Assembly (NCBI RefSeq): GCF_048773025.1
Contig: NW_027413957.1
Coordinates: forward strand, 3,968,001 to 4,032,000
Direction of reading: 5' to 3'
From: Camelus bactrianus
Taxonomy: Eukaryota; Chordata; Mammalia; Artiodactyla; Camelidae
Length of the DNA stretch: 64,000 nucleotides
Part shown: positions 1 through 12,685 of the stretch, piece by piece
How the letters are laid out: each line of letters starts with the position of its first letter
How positions within the stretch are numbered: position 1 is the stretch's first letter
Notes under the pieces: generated by a model
The model's database searches: none
What the model saw: the letters and a program-made list of their open reading frames with translations, nothing else
Told to the model about the DNA's origin: nothing
Position numbers and translations under genes: made by a program

Positions 1-3000
1 AGCACATAGAGAATGGTTTGCAGGAGAAACTTTTACTCTGGTTTCTCAGTCTGTTTCCTAGTGCCAGTTTGAAGTTCCTGCAGTTGTCACAGTAAAACAG
101 AGTTGGAGCTAGTACCTCCCCATATATATGTATGGAACGGTGTTTGCAAGTGAAAAAATTTTTGTGTTTCCAACAAAATTGGTGAAGGACGGCTTTCACA
201 CACAATTATGTCTCAGAACTGAGCCTGTGGATAGACGTTCGTTCATCTAGCACCAGGGAAAGTGTTCAGGGCAAACTTTTACTCTGGTTTCTCAGTCTGT
301 TTCCTTGTCCCGGTTTGAAGTTCCTGCAGTTTTCACTGTAAAACCGTGTTGGAGCTAGTACCTCCCAATATATATGTATGGAGTGGAGTTTACAAGTGAA
401 AAGAAACTTTGTGTTCCCAACAAGCAATGTGAAGGCGGCTTTCACACACAATTATCTCTCAGAACTGATCATGTGGAGAGACGTTCTTTCATCTAGCACC
501 AAGGGAAAGGTTTGCAGGAGAAACTTTTACTCTGGTTTCTCAGTCTGTTTCCTACTGCCGGTTTGATGTTCCTGAACTTTTCACTGTAAACCCGAGTTGG
601 AGCTAGAACCTCCCCTTATATATGTATGGAGTGGAGTTTGCAACTGAAAAGAAACATTTTGCTCCCAACAAGCTAGGTGAAGGACGGCTTTCACAGACAC
701 TTATCTCTCAGAACTGAGCATGTGGAGAGACGATCGTTCATCTAGCACCAAGGGAACGGTTTGCAGGAGAAACTTTTACTCTATTTTCTCAGTCTGTTTC
801 CTAGTGCCGGTTTGAAGTTCCTGCAGTTTTCACTGTATAACCGAGTTGGAGCTAGAACTTCCCCATACATATGTATGGAGTGGCGTTTCCAACTGAAAAT
901 AATCATTGTGTTCCCAACAAGCAATGTGAAGGACGGCTTTCACATACACTTATATCTCAGAAATGAGCATGTGGAGATAATTTCGTTCAAATAGCAGAAA
1001 AGAACGAGTTGCAGGAGAAACTTTTACTCTGGTTTCTCAGTCTGTTTCCTAGTGCCGGTTTGAAGTTCCTGCAGTTTTCACTGTAAAATCCAGTTGGAGC
1101 TAGTACCTCCCCATATACATGTATGGAGTAGAGTTGCAACTGAAAAGGAACTTTGTGTTCCCAACAAGCTTGGTGAAGGACGACTTTCAAACACACTTAT
1201 CTCTCAGAACTGAGCATGTGGAGAGACGTTCGTTCATCTAGCACCAAGGGAACGGGTTGCAGGAGAAACTTTTACTCTGGTTTCTCAGTCTGTTTCCTAA
1301 TGCCTGTTGGAAGTTCCAGCAATTTACACTGTAAAACAGATTTGGAGCTTGTACCTCCCCATATATATGTATGGAATGGTGTTTGCAAGTGAAAAGAAAC
1401 TTTGTGTTCCCAACAAACTTGGTGAAGGGCGGCTTTCACACACACATATCTCTCAGAACTGAGCATGTGGAGATACGTTCATTCATCTAGCACCAAGGGA
1501 ACCGGTTGCAGGAGAAACTTTTACTCTGGTTTCTCAGTCTGTTTCCTAGTGCCAGTTTGAAGTTCCTGCTGTTTTCACTGTAAAACGAGTTAGAGCTTGT
1601 ACCTCCCAATATATATTTATGGAGTGGAGTTTGCAAGAGAAAAGAAACTTTGTGTTCCCAACAAGCAAGGTGAAGGCGGCTTTCACATACAATTATCTCT
1701 CAGAACTGATCATGTGGAGAGACGTTCTTTCATCTATCACCAATGGAACGGTATGCAGGAGAAACTTTTACTCTGGTTTCTCAGTCTGTTTCCTAGTGCC
1801 AGTTTGAAGTTCCTGCAGTTTACACTGTAAAACCGAGTTGGAGTTTGTACCTCCTCAAAAATATTTATGGAATGGAGTTTGCAACTGAAAAGAAACTGTG
1901 TGTTCCCAACAAGCAAAGTAAAGGACGGCTTTCACAAACACTTATCTCTCAGAACTGAGCATGTGGATAGACGTTCGTTCATATAACACCAAGGGAACGG
2001 TTTGCAGGACAAACTTTTACTCTGGTTTCTCAGTCTGTTTCCTAGTGCCGGATTGATGTTCCTGAAGTTTTCACTGTAAACCAGAGGTGGAGCTAGTAAC
2101 TTCCCATATAGATGTATGGAGTGGTGTTTGCAACAGAAAAGAAACTTTGTGTTCCCAACAAGCTATGAGAAGTACGGCTTTCACACACACATATCTCTCA
2201 GATCTGAGCATGTGGAGAGACGTTCGTTCATCTAGAACCAAAGGAACGGTTTGCAGGAGAAACTTTTACTCTGGTTTCTCAGTCTGTTTCATAGTGCCGG
2301 TCTGAAGTTCCTGCAGTTTTCACTGTAAAATCCAGTTGGAGCTAGTACCTCCCCATATACATGTATGGAGTAGAGTTGCAACTGAAAAGGAACTTTGTGT
2401 TCCCAACAAGCTTGGTGAAGGACGACTTTCAAACACACTTATCTCTCAGAACTGAGCATGTGGAGAGACGTTCGTTCATCTAGCACCAAGGGAACGGTTT
2501 GCAGGAGAAACTTTTACTCTGGTTTCTCAGTCTGTTTCCTAGTGCCGGTTTGAAGTTCCTGCAGATTTCACTGTAAAATCCAGTTGGAGCTAGTACCTCC
2601 CCATATACATGTATGGAGTAGAGTTGCAACTGAAAAGGAACTTTGTGTTCCCAACAAGCTTGGTGAAGGACGACTTTCAAACACAATTATCTCTCAGAGC
2701 TGAGCATGTGGAGAGACGTTCTTTCATGTAGCACCAAGGGAACGGGTTGCAGGAGAAACTTTTACTCTAATTTCTCAGACTGTTTCCTAGAGCCGGTTTG
2801 AAGTTCCTGCAGTTTTCACTGCAAAACCGAGTTGGAGCTATACCACCCCATATATATGTATGGAGAGGAGTCTGCAACTGAAAAGAAACTTTGTGTTCCC
2901 TGTAAGCTAGGTGAAGGAAGGCTTTCACACACACTTATCTCTCAGAACTGAACATGGGCAGAGACGTTCGTTCACCTAGCAACAATGGAATGGTTTGCAG

Positions 3001-6000
3001 GAGAAACTTTTACTCTGGTTTCTCAGTCTGATTCCTAGTACCGGGTTGAAGTTCCTGCCGTTTTCACTGTAAAACCGAGTTGAAGCTAGAACCTCCCCAT
3101 ACATATGTATTGAGTGGAGTTTCTACTGAAAATAATCATTGTGTTCCCAACAAGCAATGTGAAGCACGGCTTTCACATACACGTATATCTCAGAAATGAG
3201 CTTGTGGAGATACTTTCGTTCAAATAGCAGAACAGAACGAGTTGCAGGAGAAACTTTTACTCTGGTTTCTCAGTCTGTTTCCTAGTGCCGGTTTGAAGTT
3301 CCTGCATTTTTCACTGTAAAACCGAGTTGGAGCTAGTACCCCCTCATATATATGTATGGAGTATATTTTGCAAGTGAATAGAATCTTTGTGTTCCCAACA
3401 AGCTTGTGAAGGACGGCTTTCACACACACTTACCTCTCAGAAATGAGCATGTGGAGAGACTTTCGTTCATATAGCACATAGAGAATGGTTTGCAGGAGAA
3501 ACTTTTACTCTGGTTTCTCAGTCTGTTTCCTAGTGCCGGTTTGAAGTTCCTGCAGTTGTCACAGTAAAACAGAGTTGGAGCTAGTACCTCCCCATATATA
3601 TGTATGGAACGGTGTTTGCAAGTGAAAAAATTTTTGTGTTTCCAACAAAATTGGTGAAGGACGGCTTTCACACACAATTATGTCTCAGAACTGAGCCTGT
3701 GGATAGACGTTCGTTCATCTAGCACCAGGGAACGTGTTCAGGGCAAACTTTTACTCTGGTTTCTCAGTCTGTTTCCTTGTCCCGGTTTGAAGTTCCTGCA
3801 GTTTTCACTGTAAAACCGAGTTGGAGCTAGTACCTCCCAATATATATGTATGGAGTGGAGTTTACAAGTGAAAAGAAACTTTGTGTTCCCAACAAGCAAT
3901 GTGAAGGCGGCTTTCACACACAATTATCTCTCAGAACTGATCATGTGGAGAGACGTTCTTTCATCTAGCACCAAGATAAAGGTTTGCAGGAGAAACTTTT
4001 ACTCTGGTTTCTCAGTCTGTTTCCTAGTGCCGGTATGAAGTTCCTGCAGTTTTCACTCTAAAAACGAGATGGAGCTTGTACCACACCATATATATGTATG
4101 GATTGGATTTTGCAACTGAAAAGATTCTTTCTGTTCCAAACAAGCTTGTTGAAGGACGGCTTTCACACACACTTATCTCTCTGAACTGAGCATGTGGAGA
4201 GACGTTCGTTCATCTAGCACCAAGGGAACGGTTTGCAGGAGAAACTTTTACTCTATTTTCTCAGTCTGTTTCCTAGTGCCGGTTTGAAGTTCCTGCAGTT
4301 TTCACTGTAAAACCGAGTTGGAGCTTGTACCTCCCCATATATATGTATAGAGTGGTGTTTTCAACAGAAAAGAATCTTTCTCTTCCCAACAAGCTAGGTG
4401 AAGTCCGGCTTTCACACACAATTATCTCTCAGAACTGAGCATGTGGAGAGACGTTCGTTCATCTAGCACCTAGGGAACGGGTTGCAGGAGAAACTTTTAC
4501 TTTAATTTCTCAGACAGTTTCCTAGAGCCGGTTTGAAGTTCCTGCAGTTTTCACTGTAAAACCGAGTTGGAGCTATACCACCCCATATATAAGTATGGTG
4601 AGGAGTTTGCAACTGAAAAGAAACTTTGTGTTCCCAATAAGCTAGGTGAAGGAAGGCTTTCACACACCCTTATCTCTCGGATCTGAACATGTGCAGAGAC
4701 GTTCTTTCACCTAGCAACAATGGAACGGTTTGCAGGAGAAACTTTTACTCTGGTTTCTCAGTATGATTCCTAGTACTGGTTTGAAGTTCCTGCCGTTTTC
4801 ACTGTATAACCGAGTTGGAGCTAGAACTTCCCCATACATATGTATGGAGTGGGGTTTCCAACTGAAAATAATCATTGTGTTCCCAACAAGCAATGTGAAG
4901 GACGGCTTTCACATACACTTATATCTCAGAAATGAGCATGTGGAGATAATTTCCTTCAAATAGCAGAAAAGAACGAGTTGCAGGAGAAACTTTTACTCTG
5001 GTTTCTCAGTCTGTTTCATAGTGCCGGTTTGAAGTTCCTGCAGTTTTCACTGTAAAATCCAGTTGGAGCTAGTACCTCCCCATATACATGTATGGAGTAG
5101 AGTTTCAACTGAAAAGGAACTTTGTGTTCCCAACAATCTTGGTGAAGGACGACTTTCAAACACACTTATCTCTCAGAACTGAGCATGTGGAGAGACGTTC
5201 GTTCATCTAGCACCAAGGGAACGGGTTGCAGGAGAAACTTTTACTCTGGTTTCTCAGTCTGTTTCCTAGTGCCGGTTGGAAGTTCCAGCAATTTACACTG
5301 TAAAACAGATTTGGAGCTGGTACCTCCCCATATATATGTATGGAATGGTGTTTGCAAGTGAAAAGAAACTTTGTGTTCCCAACAAACTTGGTGAAGGACG
5401 GCTTTCACACACACATATCTCTCAGAACTGAGCATGTGGAGATACGTTCATTCATCTAGCACCAAGGGAACCGGTTGCAGGAGAAACTTTTACTCTGGTT
5501 TCTCAGTCTGTTTCCTAGTGCCGGTTTGAAGTTCCTGCTGTTTTCACTGTAAAACGAGTTAGAGCCAGTACCTCCCAATATATATTTATGGAGTGGAGTT
5601 TGCAAGAGAAAGAAACTTTGTGTTCCCAACAAGCAAGGTGAAGGCGGCTTTCACATACAATTATCTCTCAGAACTGATCATGTGGAGAGACGTTCTTTCA
5701 TCTATCACCAATGGAACGGTATGCAGGAGAAACTTTTACTCTGGTTTCTCAGTCTGTTTCCTAGTGCCAGTTTGAAGTTCCTGCAGTTTACACTGTAAAA
5801 CCGATTTGGAGTTTGTACCTCCTCAAAAATATGTATGGAATGGAGTTTGCAACTGAAAAGAAACTGTGTGTTCCCAACAAGCAAAGTAAAGGACGGCTTT
5901 CACAAACACTTATCTCTCAGAACTGAGCATGTGGATAGACGTTCGTTCATCTAACACCAAGGGAACGGTTTGCAGGACAAACTTTTACTCTGGTTTCTCA

Positions 6001-6697
6001 GTCTGTTTCCTAGTGCCGGTTTGATGTTCCTGAAGTTTTCACTGTAAACCAGAGGTGGAGCTAGTAACTTCCCATATAGATGTATGGAGTGGTGTTTGCA
6101 ACAGAAAAGAAACTTTGTGTTCCCAACAAGCTATGAGAAGTACGGCTTTCACACACACTTATCTCTCAGATCTGAGCATGTGGAGAGACGTTCGTTCAAC
6201 TAGAACCAAAGGAACGGGTTGCAAAGGAACTTTTACTCTGGTTTCTCAGTCTGTTTCATAGTGCCGGTCTGAAGTTCCTGCTTATTTCACTGTAAAACCG
6301 AGTTGGAGCTTGTACCTCCCCATATATATGTATGGAGTGGAGTTGGCAACTGAAAAGATACTTTGTGTTCCCAACAAACTACGTGAAGGGCGGGTTTCAC
6401 ACATACTTATCTCTGAGAACTGAGCATGTGGAGAGACGGTCGTTCATCTAGCACCAAAGGAAAGGGTTGCAGGAGAAACTTGTACTCTGGTTTCTCAGTC
6501 TGTTTCCTAGTGCCAGTTTGAAGTTCCTGCATTTTTCACTGTAAAGACGAGTTGGAGCTAGTACCCCCTCATATATATGTATGGAGCATATTTTGCAAGT
6601 GAATATAATCTTTGTGTTCCCAACAAGCTTGTGAAGGACGGCTTTCACACACACTTATCTCTCAGAAATGAGCATGTGGAGAGACGTTCGTTCATAT
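1..6697 (+). repeat. 27-monomer higher-order repeat, copy 1 (6,697 bp)
   Basis: Positions 1 to about 4,020 match 6,698 to about 10,715 at a constant offset of 6,697 bp, which is 27 monomers of 248.0 bp. Positions about 4,024-5,490 match about 11,218-12,685 at an offset of 7,193-7,194 bp, because this copy lacks two monomers present at about 10,735-11,218. Matches are nearly base for base, including rare variants such as GCACATAGAGAATGG and ACTATTTTCTCAG. Inside the unit there are older similarities: the opening of the window recurs at 3,473 (14 monomers on), and about 800-2,300 resembles 4,770-6,260 (16 monomers on), so the 27-mer was itself built by earlier duplications. Confidence 0.9.
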
Positions 6698-9600
6698 AGC
6701 ACAAAGAGAATGGTTTGCAGGAGAAACATTTACTCTGGTTTCTCAGTCTGTTTCCTAGTGCCGGTTTGAAGTTCCTGCAGTTGTCACAGTAAAACAGAGT
6801 TGGTGCTAGTACCTCCCCATATATATGTATGGAACGGTGTTTGCAAGTGAAAAAATTTTTGTGTTTCCAACAAAATTGGTGAAGGACGGCTTTCACACAC
6901 AATTATGTCTCAGAACTGAGCCTGTGGATAGACGTTCGTTCATCTAGCACCAGGGAAAGTGTTCAGGGCAAACTTTTACTCTGGTTTCTCAGTCTGTTTC
7001 CTTGTCCCGGTTTGAAGTTCCTGCAGTTTTCACTGTAAAACCGTGTTGGAGCTAGTACCTCCCAATATATATGTATGGAGTGGAGTTTACAAGTGAAAAG
7101 AAACTTTGTGTTCCCAACAAGCAATGTGAAGGCGGCTTTCACACACAATTATCTCTCAGAACTGATCATGTGGAGAGACGTTCTTTCATCTAGCACCAAG
7201 GGAAAGGTTTGCAGGAGAAACTTTTACTCTGGTTTCTCAGTCTGTTTCCTACTGCCGGTTTGATGTTCCTGAACTTTTCACTGTAAACCCGAGTTGGAGC
7301 TAGAACCTCCCCTTATATATGTATGGAGTGGAGTTTGCAACTGAAAAGAAACATTTTGCTCCCAACAAGCTAGGTGAAGGACGGCTTTCACAGACACTTA
7401 TCTCTCAGAACTGAGCATGTGGAGAGACGATCGTTCATCTAGCACCAAGGGAACGGTTTGCAGGAGAAACTTTTACTCTATTTTCTCAGTCTGTTTCCTA
7501 GTGCCGGTTTGAAGTTCCTGCAGTTTTCACTGTATAACCGAGTTGGAGCTAGAACTTCCCCATACATATGTATGGAGTGGCGTTTCCAACTGAAAATAAT
7601 CATTGTGTTCCCAACAAGCAATGTGAAGGACGGCTTTCACATACACTTATATCTCAGAAATGAGCATGTGGAGATAATTTCGTTCAAATAGCAGAAAAGA
7701 ACGAGTTGCAGGAGAAACTTTTACTCTGGTTTCTCAGTCTGTTTCCTAGTGCCGGTTTGAAGTTCCTGCAGTTTTCACTGTAAAATCCAGTTGGAGCTAG
7801 TACCTCCCCATATACATGTATGGAGTAGAGTTGCAACTGAAAAGGAACTTTGTGTTCCCAACAAGCTTGGTGAAGGACGACTTTCAAACACACTTATCTC
7901 TCAGAACTGAGCATGTGGAGAGACGTTCGTTCATCTAGCACCAAGGGAACGGGTTGCAGGAGAAACTTTTACTCTGGTTTCTCAGTCTGTTTCCTAGTGC
8001 CGGTTGGAAGTTCCAGCAATTTACACTGTAAAACAGATTTGGAGCTTGTACCTCCCCATATATATGTATGGAATGGTGTTTGCAAGTGAAAAGAAACTTT
8101 GTGTTCCCAACAAACTTGGTGAAGGACGGCTTTCACACACACATATCTCTCAGAACTGAGCATGTGGAGATACGTTCATTCATCTAGCACCAAGGGAACC
8201 GGTTGCAGGAGAAACTTTTACTCTGGTTTCTCAGTCTGTTTCCTAGTGCCGGTTTGAAGTTCCTGCTGTTTTCACTGTAAAACGAGTTAGAGCTTGTACC
8301 TCCCAATATATATTTATGGAGTGGAGTTTGCAAGAGAAAAGAAACTTTGTGTTCCCAACAAGCAAGGTGAAGGCGGCTTTCACATACAATTATCTCTCAG
8401 AACTGATCATGTGGAGAGACGTTCTTTCATCTATCACCAATGGAACGGTATGCAGGAGAAACTTTTACTCTGGTTTCTCAGTCTGTTTCCTAGTGCCAGT
8501 TTGAAGTTCCTGCAGTTTACACTGTAAAACCGAGTTGGAGTTTGTACCTCCTCAAAAATATTTATGGAATGGAGTTTGCAACTGAAAAGAAACTGTGTGT
8601 TCCCAACAAGCAAAGTAAAGGACGGCTTTCACAAACACTTATCTCTCAGAACTGAGCATGTGGATAGACGTTCGTTCATCTAACACCAAGGGAACGGTTT
8701 GCAGGACAAACTTTTACTCTGGTTTCTCAGTCTGTTTCCTAGTGCCGGATTGATGTTCCTGAAGTTTTCACTGTAAACCAGAGGTGGAGCTAGTAACTTC
8801 CCATATAGATGTATGGAGTGGTGTTTGCAACAGAAAAGAAACTTTGTGTTCCCAACAAGCTATGAGAAGTACGGCTTTCACACACACATATCTCTCAGAT
8901 CTGAGCATGTGGAGAGACGTTCGTTCATCTAGAACCAAAGGAACGGTTTGCAGGAGAAACTTTTACTCTGGTTTCTCAGTCTGTTTCATAGTGCCGGTCT
9001 GAAGTTCCTGCAGTTTTCACTGTAAAATCCAGTTGGAGCTAGTACCTCCCCATATACATGTATGGAGTAGAGTTGCAACTGAAAAGGAACTTTGTGTTCC
9101 CAACAAGCTTGGTGAAGGACGACTTTCAAACACACTTATCTCTCAGAACTGAGCATGTGGAGAGACGTTCGTTCATCTAGCACCAAGGGAACGGTTTGCA
9201 GGAGAAACTTTTACTCTGGTTTCTCAGTCTGTTTCCTAGTGCCGGTTTGAAGTTCCTGCAGATTTCACTGTAAAATCCAGTTGGAGCTAGTACCTCCCCA
9301 TATACATGTATGGAGTAGAGTTGCAACTGAAAAGGAACTTTGTGTTCCCAACAAGCTTGGTGAAGGACGACTTTCAAACACAATTATCTCTCAGAGCTGA
9401 GCATGTGGAGAGACGTTCTTTCATGTAGCACCAAGGGAACGGGTTGCCGGAGAAACTTTTACTCTAATTTCTCAGACTGTTTCCTAGAGCCGGTTTGAAG
9501 TTCCTGCAGTTTTCACTGCAAAACCGAGTTGGAGCTATACCACCCCATATATATGTATGGAGAGGAGTCTGCAACTGAAAAGAAACTTTGTGTTCCCTGT

Positions 9601-12600
9601 AAGCTAGGTGAAGGAAGGCTTTCACACACACTTATCTCTCAGAACTGAACATGGGCAGAGACGTTCGTTCACCTAGCAACAATGGAATGGTTTGCAGGAG
9701 AAACTTTTACTCTGGTTTCTCAGTCTGATTCCTAGTACCGGGTTGAAGTTCCTGCCGTTTTCACTGTAAAACCGAGTTGAAGCTAGAACCTCCCCATACA
9801 TATGTATTGAGTGGAGTTTCTACTGAAAATAATCATTGTGTTCCCAACAAGCAATGTGAAGCACGGCTTTCACATACACGTATATCTCAGAAATGAGCTT
9901 GTGGAGATACTTTCGTTCAAATAGCAGAACAGAACGAGTTGCAGGAGAAACTTTTACTCTGGTTTCTCAGTCTGTTTCCTAGTGCCGGTTTGAAGTTCCT
10001 GCATTTTTCACTGTAAAACCGAGTTGGAGCTAGTACCCCCTCATATATATGTATGGAGTATATTTTGCAAGTGAATAGAATCTTTGTGTTCCCAACAAGC
10101 TTGTGAAGGACGGCTTTCACACACACTTACCTCTCAGAAATGAGCATGTGGAGAGACTTTCGTTCATATAGCACATAGAGAATGGTTTGCAGGAGAAACT
10201 TTTACTCTGGTTTCTCAGACTGTTTCCTAGTGCCGGTTTGAAGTTCCTGCAGTTGTCACAGTAAAACAGAGTTGGAGCTAGTACCTCCCCATATATATGT
10301 ATGGAACGGTGTTTGCAAGTGAAAAAATTTTTGTGTTTCCAACAAAATTGGTGAAGGACGGCTTTCACACACAATTATGTCTCAGAACTGAGCCTGTGGA
10401 TAGACGTTCGTTCATCTAGCACCAGGGAACGTGTTCAGGGCAAACTTTTACTCTGGTTTCTCAGTCTGTTTCCTTGTCCCGGTTTGAAGTTCCTGCAGTT
10501 TTCACTGTAAAACCGTGTTGGAGCTAGTACCTCCCAATATATATGTATGGAGTGGAGTTTACAAGTGAAAAGAAACTTTGTGTTCCCAACAACCAATGTG
10601 AAGGCGGCTTTCACACACAATTATCTCTCAGAACTGATCATGTGGAGAGACGTTCTTTCATCTAGCACCAAGATAAAGGTTTGCAGGAGAAACTTTTACT
10701 CTGGTTTCTCAGTCTGTTTCCTAGTGCCGGTTTGATGTTCCTGAACTTTTCAGTGTAAACCAGAGTTGGAGCTAGAACCTCCCCTTATATATGTATGGAG
10801 TGGAGTTTGCAACTGAAAAGAAACATTGTGTTCCCAACAAGCTAGGTGAAGGACGGCTTTCACAGACACTTATCTCTCAGAACTGAGCATGTGGAGAGAC
10901 GATCGTTCATATAGCACCAAGGGAACGGTTTGCAGGAGAAATTTTACTCTGGGTTCTCAGGATGTTTCATAGTGCCGGACGGAAATTCCTGCAGATTTCA
11001 CTGTAAAATCGAGTTGGGGCTTGTTCCTCCCCATATATAAGTATGGAGTGGAGTTGGCAACTGAAAAGATACTTTGTGTTCCCAACAAACTACGTGAAGG
11101 ACGGGTTTCACACATACTTATCTCTGAGAACTGAGCATGTGGAGAGACGTTCGTTCATCTAGCACAAAGGGAACTGGTTGCAGGAGAAATATTTCCTCTG
11201 GTTTCTCAGTCTGTTTCATAGTGCCGGTATGAAGTTCCTGCAGTTTTCACTCTAAAAACGAGATGGAGCTTGTACCACACCATATATATGTATGGATTGG
11301 ATTTTGCAACTGAAAAGATTCTTTCTGTTCCAAACAAGCTTGTTGAAGGACGGCTTTCACACACACTTATCTCTCTGAACTGAGCATGTGGAGAGACGTT
11401 CGTTCATCTAGCACCAAGGGAACGGTTTGCAGGAGAAACTTTTACTCTATTTTCTCAGTCTGTTTCCTAGTGCCGGTTTGAAGTTCCTGCAGTTTTCACT
11501 GTAAAACCGAGTTGGAGCTTGTACCTCCCCATATATATGTATAGAGTGGTGTTTTCAACAGAAAAGAATCTTTCTCTTCCCAACAAGCTAGGTGAAGTCC
11601 GGCTTTCACACACAATTATCTCTCAGAACTGAGCATGTGGAGAGACGTTCGTTCATCTAGCACCTAGGGAACGGGTTGCAGGAGAAACTTTTACTTTAAT
11701 TTCTCAGACAGTTTCCTAGAGCCGGTTTGAAGTTCCTGCAGTTTTCACTGTAAAACCGAGTTGGAGCTATACCACCCCATATATATGTATGGTGAGGAGT
11801 TTGCAACTGAAAAGAAACTTTGTGTTCCCAATAAGCTAGGTGAAGGAAGGCTTTCACACACCCTTATCTCTCGGATCTGAACATGTGCAGAGACGTTCTT
11901 TCACCTAGCAACAATGGAACGGTTTGCAGGAGAAACTTTTACTCTGGTTTCTCAGTATGATTCCTAGTACTGGTTTGAAGTTCCTGCCGTTTTCACTGTA
12001 TAACCGAGTTGGAGCTAGAACTTCCCCATACATATGTATGGAGTGGCGTTTCCAACTGAAAATAATCATTGTGTTCCCAACAAGCAATGTGAAGGACGGC
12101 TTTCACATACACTTATATCTCAGAAATGAGCATGTGGAGATAATTTCGTTCAAATAGCAGAAAAGAACGAGTTGCAGGAGAAACTTTTACTCTGGTTTCT
12201 CAGTCTGTTTCATAGTGCCGGTTTGAAGTTCCTGCAGTTTTCACTGTAAAATCCAGTTGGAGCTAGTACCTCCCCATATACATGTATGGAGTAGAGTTTC
12301 AACTGAAAGGAACTTTGTGTTCCCAACAATCTTGGTGAAGGACGACTTTCAAACACACTTATCTCTCAGAACTGAGCATGTGGAGAGACGTTCGTTCATC
12401 TAGCACCAAGGGAACGGGTTGCAGGAGAAACTTTTACTCTGGTTTCTCAGTCTGTTTCCTAGTGCCGGTTGGTAGTTCCAGCAATTTACACTGTAAAACA
12501 GATTTGGAGCTGGTACCTCCCCATATATATGTATGGAATGGTGTTTGCAAGTGAAAAGAAACTTTGTGTTCCCAACAAACTTGGTGAAGGACGGCTTTCA

Positions 12601-12685
12601 CACACACATATCTCTCAGAACTGAGCATGTGGAGATACGTTCATTCATCTAGCACCAAGGGAACCGGTTGCAGGAGAAACTTTTA
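6698..12685 (+). repeat. 27-monomer higher-order repeat, copy 2, with two extra monomers and a truncated end
   Basis: This copy repeats the first unit at an offset of 6,697 bp to about 10,735. It then carries two further monomers (to about 11,218; the first has GAACTTTTCAGTGTAAACC, the second the GACGGAAATTCC type) and continues at an offset of about 7,194 bp. Correspondence ends near 12,685, inside the conserved CTGGTTTCTCAGTCTG stretch, where the sequence switches to the block shared with the right end of the window. The two-monomer difference is 497 bp, an exact monomer multiple, as expected from unequal exchange in register. The same pair of monomers is present in the third relative at about 29,600-30,095, so loss from copy 1 is more likely than gain here. 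Confidence 0.88.
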
